Positions 53,501 through 63,400 of a stretch of 64,000 nt of DNA are shown here, piece by piece. The stretch spans positions 48,971 through 112,970 of the forward strand of contig CAIVAU010000128.1 of assembly GCA_903903925.1 (NCBI GenBank), given 5' to 3'. Every line of letters starts with the position of its first letter. Positions within the stretch are counted from its first letter, which is position 1. Source of the DNA: an uncultured cyanobacterium. Lineage in GTDB: Bacteria; Cyanobacteriota; Cyanobacteriia; Cyanobacteriales; Nostocaceae. The position numbers were made by a program, and so were the translations under genes. The notes below the pieces were generated by a model. That model saw nothing but the letters and a program-made list of their open reading frames with translations, ran no database searches and was not told the DNA's origin.

Positions 53501-56500
53501 GGCAACTCATGACAGGTGATATTCCACAAAACCAAGCAAGTACTGACCAGCAACTAGAAGATTTGAACCTGACCGATCAGGTAGCTCCTTCACGTTTTTC
53601 CCAACCAGACGATGAGGGAAATAAAAAGACAACTATGCAGAAACTAGAGCGATCCTACCCCATCGATCCTGTTGATCCTGGCAGCAGCAGTAAGTCGCTT
53701 GCTGAACATCAGGATCGTGCCAGTCTGGATTGGTTATTTGCCATTGCTAACCAAATGCACTCCGCAGAAACCATTGATGCTCTGTTGACAAACATAGTAA
53801 CTCAAGTTCAGCAATACTTACGAGCTGACCGAGTGCTGATTTATCGCTTTCAGGGAGAAAATCAGGGTGTTGTCGTGGCTGAGTCAATGGTGAGGGGCTA
53901 CACGCCTAGCCTGAAAGTGTCTCTCCCCGCGATCGCCTTCGGAGCAGAGAAACTAGAGGACTACCAGCAACAACCCTTCATCACCGTCGATCGCGTTGCC
54001 AACCGCTCCCTAACCCCTTATCAGTTTCAGTTACTGGAACGGTTTCAAGTGCTATCGTGTTTGAGCCTACCGATTTGGACCGAGGAGCGACTCTGGGGTT
54101 TACTCGTGGTCCAGCAATGTTCTAACCCCCACAAATGGGAGGATATTGTCGTCAATCGGCTTGAACAGGTTGTGAGGGAACTGAGGCTAAGCTTGCAGTC
54201 ATTGAGCTTCCGCAATGAACGGGAATCACTCTTCCGTGTGAGCGATCAGATCCGCTCCTCATCGGATATTGAGACCATTTTTCAGACTATAACCCGAGAA
54301 GTTCAGAAACTGCTGGATGTCGAACGAGTCGTCATTTGCAAGTTTCGCCCAGACTATTGCGGCGACTTTGTCTTTGAGTCTAAGGTTGGGAATTTACCCC
54401 AAATGGTTGGCAGGACTTGGGAAGACACTTCTATAAAAGAAGACCTTGGCAAGCGATTCCGCAATCATGAACCCTATGTTGTAGAAAATGTCCACAGCGC
54501 CGGGTTAATCGGTTACCATCTGCAACTTTTAGAGAACTTTGAGATCAAAGCTTATGCGATCGCTCCAATTTTTGTTGACCAGGAACTTTGGGGCTTGCTA
54601 TGTGTCTATCAGCACAGTAACCCACGGCATTGGGTAGAAAATGAAATCAAGCTTCTGCAGCAGTTTACTAACCAACTTGAGATCGCCTTACAACAGGCAC
54701 AGTTATTAGAAGAAAAGGCCAAAGCTGCAAAGCACAAGCAGTCCCTCCCCGCAATCATCCAAAAAATTAACGCAGCAACATTTGAGAGAGCATGCGAAAC
54801 GGCTGTGCAAGAAGTCCGGCTACTTCTAGGTGTAGAACGAGTAGCCATTTACAAATTTCGCCCAGACTATTTCGGTGACTTTATCTTTGAGTCTGAGTCT
54901 GGGGGATGGCCCAAGCTGGTTGGCAGTGCTTGGGAAGACACTTATATACAACAACACCAAGGCGGCAGGTTTCGCAACGACGAGCCTTATATCGTCAATA
55001 ACGTCTACACGGCTGGTCTGAGCGATTGCCATTTAGAAACCTTAGAGTACTTTGGCATAAAATCCTGCCTAACTGTTCCCATTAGACACCAGGACAAGCT
55101 TTGGGGTTTACTGAGTGCATTTCAACACAGCGAAACCAAGCATTGGCTGGAAATTGATGTCAACTTGCTGACTGGCATTGCTCTGCAACTGGGGACAACT
55201 CTGCAAGAAAGAGAGTACGTCTCGCAGCTAGAGGCACAAGCCACCCAAATGGCTGAAGCGGCTCAAGTAGACCATGCAGTCGCTTTAGCCATTCCAAAGA
55301 TCCTCCAGTCTCAGGACTTAGACACGATTTTTCGCGTGACAAGCCTTGCAGTTCGCCAGTTGCTGAGGTGCGATCGCGTCGCAATTTGTCGCTGCAATGC
55401 CGATGGGAGTAACGATCTGGTTACGGAGTGGGCAGCCAAAGGCTTAGATGCTTGGCAGCAATTTTACATGGGAGTCATCTTCCCAAAACCTGATGGGTCA
55501 TTTGCCCAGGAAAGTCTGTATCGCCATCGTGAAAGCTTAGTCGTTAACAATATTAATACATCTAATCACTCCCCCGATGAAATTGAAATGTTGGAGGAAC
55601 TTGGCGTCAAGACTTATGTGATCACGCCAATTTTCAAGGACGACTTGCTCTGGGGTTTACTCGGTATCTACCACAGCAGTGAAGATCGTTCCTGGACAGA
55701 GGTGGAAATCAGCGCCTTGAAACAGATCTCCGTGCAAATGGGTGTAGCAATGCGACAAATAGACTACATCGAAGAACTACAAACAAAATCAGCACAGCTA
55801 GCGAAGACAACAGAACGGGAACGTTTTATCGGTAAGACAGTTGATCGGATACATTCGTCTCTCGATTTACTTCATACTTTTAAAATAACTGCCAGAGAAA
55901 TCCGCACCTTTATGGAGGCTGATCGAGTTGCAATCTTCAAGCTTGATTATAGTGATGGAACAACCATTGCTGAGGATGTCAGACCGGGTTATGTTTCAGC
56001 ATTAGGAGTCACAGTCACAGATCACTGCTTTCGTCAAGGATTTGCAGAGCATTATCGAAATGGGCGGATCTGTGCTATCGACGATATTTACCAGGCAGGG
56101 CTGGCAAATTGTTACATCGAAATTCTTTCCCAGTTTCAGGTACGAGCCAACTTAGTGATATCCTTACTAAAAGGCGAGGAACTTTGGGGCTTGTTATGTA
56201 TCCACCAGTGCAGCGGACCTCGGCAGTGGCAAGCAGAAGACATAGAATTTGTCAAACAAATTGCTGCTCAGCTTAACTTTGCCATCCAGCAGGGAGAGTA
56301 CGTCAACCAACTCCAACAACAATCCCAGCAGTTGGCAGAGGCAGTCCAACAACAGAAGAGCGCCAAAGAGCAGCTTCAGCAGGAGGTAATCCAATTGCTA
56401 CTGGCAGTCCGACCTGCATTGGAAGGTAACCTCACCGTCCGCGCTCAAGTCACAGATACAGAAGTGGGTACTGTTGCCGATGCCTATAACAACACATTAG

Positions 56501-57360
56501 GTAGCTTACGGCAAATCGTTACCCAAATGCTGATCGCCGCCAATCAAGTCACCCAAACCTCCCAAGCCAATGGCTCTGCCATCACGAGGCTCGCAGCACA
56601 GGCTCAGGAGCAAGGATGGGCGCAGGAGCAAGCCCTCGAAAGAATTCAGATGATGGTTGCCTCGACTGAAGCTGTGAAGATGAACGCCGCCCTCGTCGAA
56701 GCTGCAGTCCAGCAAGCAAACCAGACCGTCATGGCAGGGGATGCGGCAATTGACCGTACCGTTGATGAAATGGAAGACATTCGAGAGATCGTGGTGGAAA
56801 CCAACCAGCGGCTACAGCGTCTGAGTGAATCTTCCCGGAAAATTTCCAGAGTCGTCAGCTTGATTACCAGCTTTACAGAACAAACCCAACTGCTGGCTTT
56901 GAATGCATCGATCGAAGCCACACGCGCCGGAGAATTTGGGCGTGGTTTTGGCGTCGTCGCCGATGAAGTAAACTTGCTTGCTCGTCGGTCAGCCAATGCT
57001 GCCACTGAGATTGAGGAACTTGTAGAAGAAATCCAGGCAAGTACAGCTGAAGTTTCTATGGCAATGGACATCGGCATCCAACAAGTTGAATCAGGAACAA
57101 CCGTGGTGAATGAGGCCCGCCAGAATCTCAACGAGATCGTCAATGCCACAGCCCAAATTAGCCAACTTGTGACAGGCATTACCGAGGCAACCCAAGAACA
57201 GACCCAGCAGTGCCAATCAGTCACCCAAACCATGACCAAAGTAGCAGCCATTGCCAACAAAACCTCAAAAGATGCCGTCAAAATTTCTGCATCTTTCAAA
57301 GATCTGATGGCAATGGCTCAAGACCTCCAGTCTAAAAGCGAAAAATTCAAAATCACCTGA
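53497..57360 (+). CDS. pixJ: Methyl-accepting protein with five GAF domains, two predicted bilin-binding
   Basis: A 1287-residue photoreceptor-type MCP. Five GAF domains lie at about 88-225, 254-385, 431-561, 601-741 and 791-921, followed by a helical region and the MCP signalling domain (about 1001-1287, with LLALNASIEATRAGEFGRGF and the FGVVADEVNLLARRS tip). GAF3 has the bilin Cys-His pair C511-H512 (SDCHLETLE) and WEDT at 479. GAF5 has D842-H-C844-F, the DXCF second-cysteine motif, plus C872-Y873 (NCYIEIL). GAF2 has Tyr340 in the Cys position. I start at ATG 53497 (ATGA overlap); TTG 53458 is possible. No membrane segment is evident. Confidence 0.87.
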   Translation: MRQLMTGDIPQNQASTDQQLEDLNLTDQVAPSRFSQPDDEGNKKTTMQKLERSYPIDPVDPGSSSKSLAEHQDRASLDWLFAIANQMHSAETIDALLTNIVTQVQQYLRADRVLIYRFQGENQGVVVAESMVRGYTPSLKVSLPAIAFGAEKLEDYQQQPFITVDRVANRSLTPYQFQLLERFQVLSCLSLPIWTEERLWGLLVVQQCSNPHKWEDIVVNRLEQVVRELRLSLQSLSFRNERESLFRVSDQIRSSSDIETIFQTITREVQKLLDVERVVICKFRPDYCGDFVFESKVGNLPQMVGRTWEDTSIKEDLGKRFRNHEPYVVENVHSAGLIGYHLQLLENFEIKAYAIAPIFVDQELWGLLCVYQHSNPRHWVENEIKLLQQFTNQLEIALQQAQLLEEKAKAAKHKQSLPAIIQKINAATFERACETAVQEVRLLLGVERVAIYKFRPDYFGDFIFESESGGWPKLVGSAWEDTYIQQHQGGRFRNDEPYIVNNVYTAGLSDCHLETLEYFGIKSCLTVPIRHQDKLWGLLSAFQHSETKHWLEIDVNLLTGIALQLGTTLQEREYVSQLEAQATQMAEAAQVDHAVALAIPKILQSQDLDTIFRVTSLAVRQLLRCDRVAICRCNADGSNDLVTEWAAKGLDAWQQFYMGVIFPKPDGSFAQESLYRHRESLVVNNINTSNHSPDEIEMLEELGVKTYVITPIFKDDLLWGLLGIYHSSEDRSWTEVEISALKQISVQMGVAMRQIDYIEELQTKSAQLAKTTERERFIGKTVDRIHSSLDLLHTFKITAREIRTFMEADRVAIFKLDYSDGTTIAEDVRPGYVSALGVTVTDHCFRQGFAEHYRNGRICAIDDIYQAGLANCYIEILSQFQVRANLVISLLKGEELWGLLCIHQCSGPRQWQAEDIEFVKQIAAQLNFAIQQGEYVNQLQQQSQQLAEAVQQQKSAKEQLQQEVIQLLLAVRPALEGNLTVRAQVTDTEVGTVADAYNNTLGSLRQIVTQMLIAANQVTQTSQANGSAITRLAAQAQEQGWAQEQALERIQMMVASTEAVKMNAALVEAAVQQANQTVMAGDAAIDRTVDEMEDIREIVVETNQRLQRLSESSRKISRVVSLITSFTEQTQLLALNASIEATRAGEFGRGFGVVADEVNLLARRSANAATEIEELVEEIQASTAEVSMAMDIGIQQVESGTTVVNEARQNLNEIVNATAQISQLVTGITEATQEQTQQCQSVTQTMTKVAAIANKTSKDAVKISASFKDLMAMAQDLQSKSEKFKIT

Positions 57361-57488
57361 AGGGATTGGGGACTGGCGATTGGGGATTGGCGACTGGGTT
57401 TACAGAAGCATTTTCCCAGTCCCCAGTACCTAGTCCCCCCTCTCCCCACACTCCCCACCCCCCCCACACTCCCCCCTCTCTCCTCCCT

Positions 57489-60400
57489 ATGACCCTAGAC
57501 CCAATTATTCGTGAGCAAACCTATCCATACTTTCTCCAGGAGGCACCGGAACTCCTGCAAGATCTAGAACAAGGCTTGTTGAGCCTCAGGGAAAACAGCG
57601 GCATCAATCAAGTTAATAACTTAATGAGAGCCACCCACACCCTAAAAGGAGCAGCAACAAGCGTAGGGTTAGAAACCATTGCCACGGTGGCTCACTCTCT
57701 CGAGGATATTTTTAAAGCCCTCTGCCAGCCAAATATGTTCATTGATCCAGAGGTTGAAGCCTTACTCTTTGAAGGGTTTGAGTGCTTGCGACTACCTCTG
57801 GTTGCGGAATTCACTGGCGGATCGGTAAACGACGCTGAAATTCTTGATCGAGCCGCTGCTATTTTTGCTCTACTGCAAGAGAAACTGGGAGACTTTTTTG
57901 GTCGAGAACCGTACCTTCCTACCTCGGCAGAATTGGGCTTCGATTTGACTCAATCCCTATTTGAAGTTGGCGTTACTCAACGCTTAGAGCAAATCGCCAC
58001 AGCGTTAGAAGATCATCCCCAGCCCGAAGAAATCGCCACCTTGCTCCGAACTCAAGTGGAGGTTTTGCTTGGCTTAGCTGAATCTCTGAATTTACCAGGA
58101 TTTGGAGCGATCGCCCAATCAGTGCTTGCTGCTTTAGATCACCATCCAAATCAAGCAGTGTTGATCGCTGAAATTGCGTTGTTGGACTTTCGAGCCGGAC
58201 AACAAGCAGTACTTGCGGGCGATCGTAGCTGTGGGGGTGAACCCTCTAGCGAATTACAACAACTCACAAATTTCACCACTGACCTTGATGTGATCGATTT
58301 TACTCCTCTGTTAGAGGTGAGCGAGTTACCAGCAGATCAGCCAGACAACATTCGATTTCTGGAAAGTATCTGGGTTGAGCAGGCAAACCCTGCTGAGCCA
58401 ATGCTCGATCAACTCTTGGGAGAAGTACCACAATCTGAGGAAGAGATGAGCGATGAGGAGGACTTAAGCCCGATTTACAACTCCCAACCTCAGGAATCGG
58501 TTAGTCCTGTAAATCCTTTACCTGAGAAAGAGCCGATTTCATCCTCTCCCACAGTGCGGGTTAGTGTTAAGCATCTCGATCGCCTCAACTACTCAGTTGG
58601 AGAATTAGCCACCAACCAAAACAGGCAGTTGCTTCAGACTGAGCAGCTACAGGCTGCAAGCAGAACACTTCTCAGCCAGATCAAGCAACATCAAAAACTC
58701 CTCACCCAACTTCAAGATCAGTCTCATCGTCAGGCTAGGTTGCTAGAGCGATCGCAGAATCCTTCCAAGACAGCAAGTAAAACCTCTAAGGCTTTGCAGC
58801 AAGCTTCTGGATTTTGGGTGCGGGACTACAGCGCTCACCTGATTCAGTCACTTCTAGATCACATTGTACAACTAGCAGAAACATCTGAGACAATTGACCT
58901 GCTCACTCAAGCGTCTCATCAAATACAGGAAAAGCAGGAGCAACTGCTAACCACCACCCAGAATGCCTTAATTGAAGCCCGGATGTTACCCTTGGGTGAG
59001 ATTTTCGGTCGCTTTCCCCACATCCTGCAACAGCTAGAAACTCTGCACAATAAGCCGATATCGCTAACACTGCGTGGGAGTGAAGTCCTAGTTGATAAGG
59101 CAGTGGCTGAACAACTATTTCATCCCTTACTACACCTAGTACGCAATGCCTTCGATCATGGAATTGAACCTGCTGCAGTTCGGCAACAGCGAGGTAAGGC
59201 AAGCAAGGGTAAAATTACCATCTCGGCCTATCATCAAAGCAGATATCTGGTCATTGAAGTGCAGGATGATGGGAATGGCTTGGATTTCGATCAGATTCGA
59301 CGACGCGCAGTCGAGCGACAGCTCATTTCCCTTGAACAGGCACATAGTTTAAATCAGGCTCAGCTAACCGATTTACTGTTTGAGCCAGGCTTTTCCACTG
59401 TGTCGCAGGTTAATGACCTTTCTGGACGTGGTGTTGGACTTGATGTAGTACATAACCAGTTGAAATCTCTGCAAGGTTCAGTCAAAGTTGATTCTGAACT
59501 TCATGGAGGTACTACATTCACGTTGCAAATTCCCTTAAGCCTGACAATCGCTCAGTTGTTTATCTGTCGAGTTGGCTCCAAAACTTATGCCTTGCTGGAC
59601 GATGCCTTTGAACAGGTTCTCATTCCCTTATCAACACAGATTATAGAAGGGAACACTAACAAATTTCTGCGCTGGAGTCAAGGTGAGGAAGAGACATTGG
59701 TTCCAATTTACTCCCTTACCCACACTCTGAACTATAACATACCTACTCTCCCCCTACTCTCCCACTCTGTCATTCCCACAGGGAGCCCTGAGTCCCCTAC
59801 ACCTCCACTCCCCGTGTTGCTGATTCGCTACCAAGATACACTCTTTGGTTTGGAAGTCGATCAACTTATTGGAGAGCAGAAATTGGTTATTCGTCCCTTA
59901 GGGGCAATGATCGCAGCACCCAGCTATGTTCACGGTGCCACTATTCTGGCTGACGGTCAGATGGCATTAGTGATTGATGGGGCAAAGTTGATTCAAAAAG
60001 TATTTGCTCAGCAGCAAAACAACAAAACATCTGGTATCTGGGGTGATTCTATGGCTTCAATGCCTCTACCGAGTCCCCAACAACCCTTCCTTCCTCAGTC
60101 CCATACTGTCCCAGCATTCCCGGCTTCAAAGTTCAGTGCCACAGCAGGAGAAAAAATTCTCGTTGTGGATGACTCAATTACTACACGCCAATCTTTAGTG
60201 ATCGGGCTTCAAAAAGCTGGCTACTGTGTATTTCAAGCACAAGATGGTAACAAAGGACTTGAACAGTTCCAGCGCCAAACCGATATTCATCTCGTGATTT
60301 GTGATCTCGAGATGCCTCACATGAACGGATTTGAATTTCTCCGACAACGTCAACAAATTCCTGCTTTGGCAGATATTCCGATCCTAATTTTGTCATCCCA

Positions 60401-60539
60401 AAGTAGCGACAAGCACCGCTTGCTGGCTTCGCAATTGGGGGCAACCGTTTATATGACCAAGCCCTATATTGAACACAAGTTGCTGACAATGGTAGCAAAT
60501 CTCCTTGAGAGAACTACGGAGAACTCTATGTCTAAGTAG
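57489..60539 (+). CDS. pixL: Hybrid CheA histidine kinase with C-terminal receiver
   Basis: A 1016-residue CheA: Hpt domain with H50 (ATHTLKGAA), an extra helical segment, dimerisation region, HATPase (LLHLVRNAFDHG N-box near 540-557; SGRGVGLDVV G2 box near 644), a CheW-like domain (677-834) and a receiver with D939 (ICDLEMPHMNGF). The frame runs from 57366, but that stretch is G/C-rich intergenic repeat, so ATG 57489 is preferred. Pro/Ser/Thr-rich patches at about 753-776 look like repeat insertions. It completes the pix-type operon. Confidence 0.88.
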   Translation: MTLDPIIREQTYPYFLQEAPELLQDLEQGLLSLRENSGINQVNNLMRATHTLKGAATSVGLETIATVAHSLEDIFKALCQPNMFIDPEVEALLFEGFECLRLPLVAEFTGGSVNDAEILDRAAAIFALLQEKLGDFFGREPYLPTSAELGFDLTQSLFEVGVTQRLEQIATALEDHPQPEEIATLLRTQVEVLLGLAESLNLPGFGAIAQSVLAALDHHPNQAVLIAEIALLDFRAGQQAVLAGDRSCGGEPSSELQQLTNFTTDLDVIDFTPLLEVSELPADQPDNIRFLESIWVEQANPAEPMLDQLLGEVPQSEEEMSDEEDLSPIYNSQPQESVSPVNPLPEKEPISSSPTVRVSVKHLDRLNYSVGELATNQNRQLLQTEQLQAASRTLLSQIKQHQKLLTQLQDQSHRQARLLERSQNPSKTASKTSKALQQASGFWVRDYSAHLIQSLLDHIVQLAETSETIDLLTQASHQIQEKQEQLLTTTQNALIEARMLPLGEIFGRFPHILQQLETLHNKPISLTLRGSEVLVDKAVAEQLFHPLLHLVRNAFDHGIEPAAVRQQRGKASKGKITISAYHQSRYLVIEVQDDGNGLDFDQIRRRAVERQLISLEQAHSLNQAQLTDLLFEPGFSTVSQVNDLSGRGVGLDVVHNQLKSLQGSVKVDSELHGGTTFTLQIPLSLTIAQLFICRVGSKTYALLDDAFEQVLIPLSTQIIEGNTNKFLRWSQGEEETLVPIYSLTHTLNYNIPTLPLLSHSVIPTGSPESPTPPLPVLLIRYQDTLFGLEVDQLIGEQKLVIRPLGAMIAAPSYVHGATILADGQMALVIDGAKLIQKVFAQQQNNKTSGIWGDSMASMPLPSPQQPFLPQSHTVPAFPASKFSATAGEKILVVDDSITTRQSLVIGLQKAGYCVFQAQDGNKGLEQFQRQTDIHLVICDLEMPHMNGFEFLRQRQQIPALADIPILILSSQSSDKHRLLASQLGATVYMTKPYIEHKLLTMVANLLERTTENSMSK

Positions 60540-60882
60540 TTAAAAGTTAGGAGTCTCTTGGTGGCGATCGGGTCGCAAACGGAACCTGCAACGCTTTTTA
60601 AGCTTGCCTCAACGATAGGGTCAAAATGGTTCCCAGCAACCTCGACAGTAAGAGACGATAATACTATAATGATATAGTGCTGCTAAAATTTTTTGGCAGG
60701 GGAAAGCACGGGCAAAAACCCCCCACCTCCCGCCAAATCGACAGAACCTTGACAATTCAATAGTTTCAGCGGTTTGAGTATGACTGTAGAGCCTGTTAAT
60801 GAATGCCGGAAACCGACTTTTAAAGTAGACCTGCCAAAAATGCTGGTGGGAATGGCTCTATCGTTAGCTTCTGGCTGGCGGA
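60540..60882 (+). promoter_or_regulatory. CRISPR leader region
   Basis: An AT-containing leader of about 340 bp between pixL and the first repeat. It contains the promoter at 60642-60670. TTTTTTGGCAGG (near 60689-60700) is inversely repeated as CCTGCCAAAAA at 60830-60840, framing the leader. No ORF is supported. Confidence 0.6.
60642..60670 (+). promoter_or_regulatory. Predicted promoter of the CRISPR array
   Basis: TCGACA (60642-60647), a 17-bp spacer and TATAAT (60665-60670), pointing into the array, with transcription expected to start near 60677. Confidence 0.6.
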
Positions 60883-62529
60883 CTTTCAATTAAATGAAAC
60901 CCGTTCGCGGGATTGAAACTGATGCCAGTAACGGGCAACTTGGAGAAGACCCGCTTTCAATTAAATGAAACCCGTTCGCGGGATTGAAACACGGAAGACC
61001 TGGCGCGGAATTTTTGCAAAGACCATCCCAACTTTCAATTAAATGAAACCCGTTCGCGGGATTGAAACAGAAATATTTGCGCAGAGATTAGATTGTTTAC
61101 CCCTTTCAATTAAATGAAACCCGTTCGCGGGATTGAAACATGGATTTGGTTTGATGTATGGTGGTTCAATGCTAACTTTCAATTAAATGAAACCCGTTCG
61201 CGGGATTGAAACCGCTTGACCAATTTTATTGTCAGACCAAACTCCGTCCCACTTTCAATTAAATGAAACCCGTTCGCGGGATTGAAACCATCTTGGATAT
61301 GAGTCGCAAGCTTCTCGCCAACTCTTTCAATTAAATGAAACCCGTTCGCGGGATTGAAACTCCTAACTAACAACGCCTTACTTAGAAGAAAAGATCTTTC
61401 AATTAAATGAAACCCGTTCGCGGGATTGAAACTTAACATTATTAACATTGTTAGTGATATTATTCAAACTTTCAATTAAATGAAACCCGTTCGCGGGATT
61501 GAAACCTTACATTGTTGATATTTGTATTCGCACTATTAACGTCTTTCAATTAAATGAAACCCGTTCGCGGGATTGAAACCAATCAGCTAAGGTTGAACCC
61601 GTACCCGACTGACCTTTCAATTAAATGAAACCCGTTCGCGGGATTGAAACCAGCCCGTCCTGATTATCGAAGAGAGCATATACATGGATCTTTCAATTAA
61701 ATGAAACCCGTTCGCGGGATTGAAACATAACGTGTACTTACCACAACTGATAGCGAGGGCTAACTTTCAATTAAATGAAACCCGTTCGCGGGATTGAAAC
61801 GAAAAACCTCAAAACTTTGATCTAGTTCTGCTCAAACTTTCAATTAAATGAAACCCGTTCGCGGGATTGAAACCAATGGTAGGATTCTCAAACGTAACTA
61901 CAGGGAGCTTTCAATTAAATGAAACCCGTTCGCGGGATTGAAACATTTGACAATTTGATTAAAGCAGCCATTGCGCTATGCTTTCAATTAAATGAAACCC
62001 GTTCGCGGGATTGAAACCACGAGCATTGCCCACCGTTAAACGGTCTACTGGCTTTCAATTAAATGAAACCCGTTCGCGGGATTGAAACCCCCAAATACAC
62101 CTACATCTGGGTCAAAGAGTTGTGTCTTTCAATTAAATGAAACCCGTTCGCGGGATTGAAACAACTACTTCTTTTGTTAAAGATTTGGTCAAGATGCTTT
62201 CAATTAAATGAAACCCGTTCGCGGGATTGAAACTGGCAGACGAAGAACAGGCAACTGACCAGACACTGGACCTTTCAATTAAATGAAACCCGTTCGCGGG
62301 ATTGAAACTTCTTCCGCTCTAAAAGCAACGTGCTGATGATTAAATCACTTTCAATTAAATGAAACCCGTTCGCGGGATTGAAACACGACAGGAGCAGTTG
62401 GAGCTGGAACGACTACCGATGCTTTCAATTAAATGAAACCCGTTCGCGGGATTGAAACTTGCATCCTCATGCTGAAGGATTTCGTCTTGTAGCTTTCAAT
62501 TAAATGAAACCCGTTCGCGGGATTGAAAC
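60883..62529 (+). CRISPR. CRISPR array, 23 repeats of 37 nt, 22 spacers of 34-41 nt
   Basis: The 37-nt repeat starts CTTTCAATTAAATGAAA, has the core CCCGTTCGCGGG (a stem with a UUCG tetraloop) and ends GGGATTGAAAC. All 23 copies I checked are identical, from 60883-60919 to 62493-62529. Repeat starts: 60883, 60954, 61032, 61103, 61176, 61252, 61324, 61396, 61469, 61543, 61614, 61690, 61764, 61837, 61908, 61981, 62052, 62126, 62197, 62272, 62348, 62422, 62493. The ATTGAAAC end is the usual crRNA 5' handle, so transcription is rightward. No cas gene is in view; type I-D or III is an inference from the repeat ending. Confidence 0.97.
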
Positions 62530-62556
62530 CATGATTCCAATTAAGACTATGAAAGT

Positions 62557-63024
62557 TGTCACTTTACCCAGATGATGGCAGTGAGGTGGAAGCAGTTGAT
62601 GGCAGTAAAAAAGACTGAAAGGGTGATGATAGCGTTGTAGTGTTTGATGGAATTAATCAAAAAGTGGAAGCAGTGGATGGCAGTAAGTAGAAAAATGGAA
62701 GCACTATCGTGGCAGTAAGTATGTGCAGATGAGAAAAAGGAGCAAAACCTTTATGGGCAAAGGTTATGAGGTGATATGTACAGATTGATGAAACAACGAA
62801 AGTTGTGAAAGCATGAGCAAGAAGCGTGGAAAATGGGGGATTGATTAGTACGAAGATACTGAAAGAACAATGAAGTGATGGTATATGAGTACTATAGAGA
62901 CAAATTTTAATGACAGAACGAGACTAATATTTTCTGATGGCATAAAACGCGCTTTCAGTAGTTAAGGTAAGGGTTTTGAAGGTTTTGATGCCGTTTTTGT
63001 GGAAGCAGATGGTGGCAGTAAGTA
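62557..63024 (+). mobile_element. Candidate Tn7-like transposon end with TnsB-type binding repeats
   Basis: Direct copies of TGGAAGCAGTNGATGGCAGT + AAGTA occur at 62587-62608, 62664-62689, 62696-62721 and 63000-63024, with a partial copy ending near 62584. Spaced directly repeated sites of about 22-25 bp just inside a TGT terminus are the plan of Tn7-type left ends. TGTCAC at 62557 could be the tip, only 27 bp after the last CRISPR repeat. The inference rests on the repeats plus the TnsA-like remnant next to them. Confidence 0.5.
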
Positions 63025-63115
63025 AAAAGAATTAATACTTTTGGAGTTTTTTAGCTCTGAGATTAGCTTGAATAGAAGTATGCAACGGACGTATAAATTG
63101 CATACCGAGGTAGCA

Positions 63116-63388
63116 ATGTTGACAGAATCCGAGTTAAAGGAATGGTCTGAGTTACTAGGTTTGTCTGCACAGCAGTATACAATGATTCAAGAAATACGGA
63201 GTTCTCCACCTTCTAGACGAGTCAGTTCAAAAGTTGGAAATGTGAGTGGACGATATCCAAGCAAAAAAATGGGTGTGATAATTCAGTTTGAGTTATGTAA
63301 TACACTATCTGTACAACGACTGCAAGATAAGGCTTCTATTGTTGTTAATGCTTTACACAACGATATTCAAGCCTGTAAACAATACTAG
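63116..63388 (+). pseudogene. Truncated TnsA-like transposase N-terminus
   Basis: ATG 63116 after GAGG opens with TESELKEWSELLGLSAQQYT, then IRSSPPSRRVSSKVGNVSGR, then YPSKKMGVIIQFE. This resembles the N-terminus of TnsA-TnsB fusion transposases of Tn7-like elements, where GRYPSRKMGxTIQFES is a recurrent block. After FE the sequence diverges (LCNTLSVQRLQDKAS...) and stops at 90 residues, before any endonuclease centre. I infer a decayed transposon gene whose rest was lost by deletion against the downstream DNA. Confidence 0.55.
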
Positions 63389-63400
63389 CATCTGTTGATC

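Noticed and set aside
51280..60539. hmp (hormogonium motility) locus
   Set aside because: Gene order fits, but the bilin-type GAF motifs in the MCP favour the pix/ptx phototaxis type; not fully excluded.
61179..61448. 89-residue ORF with repeated FNPANGFHLIE
   Set aside because: It is a translation of CRISPR repeats.
62530..62556. A 23rd CRISPR spacer
   Set aside because: Only 27 bases precede the transposon-like tip and no repeat follows, so it is not counted; it may be a truncated spacer or flank.
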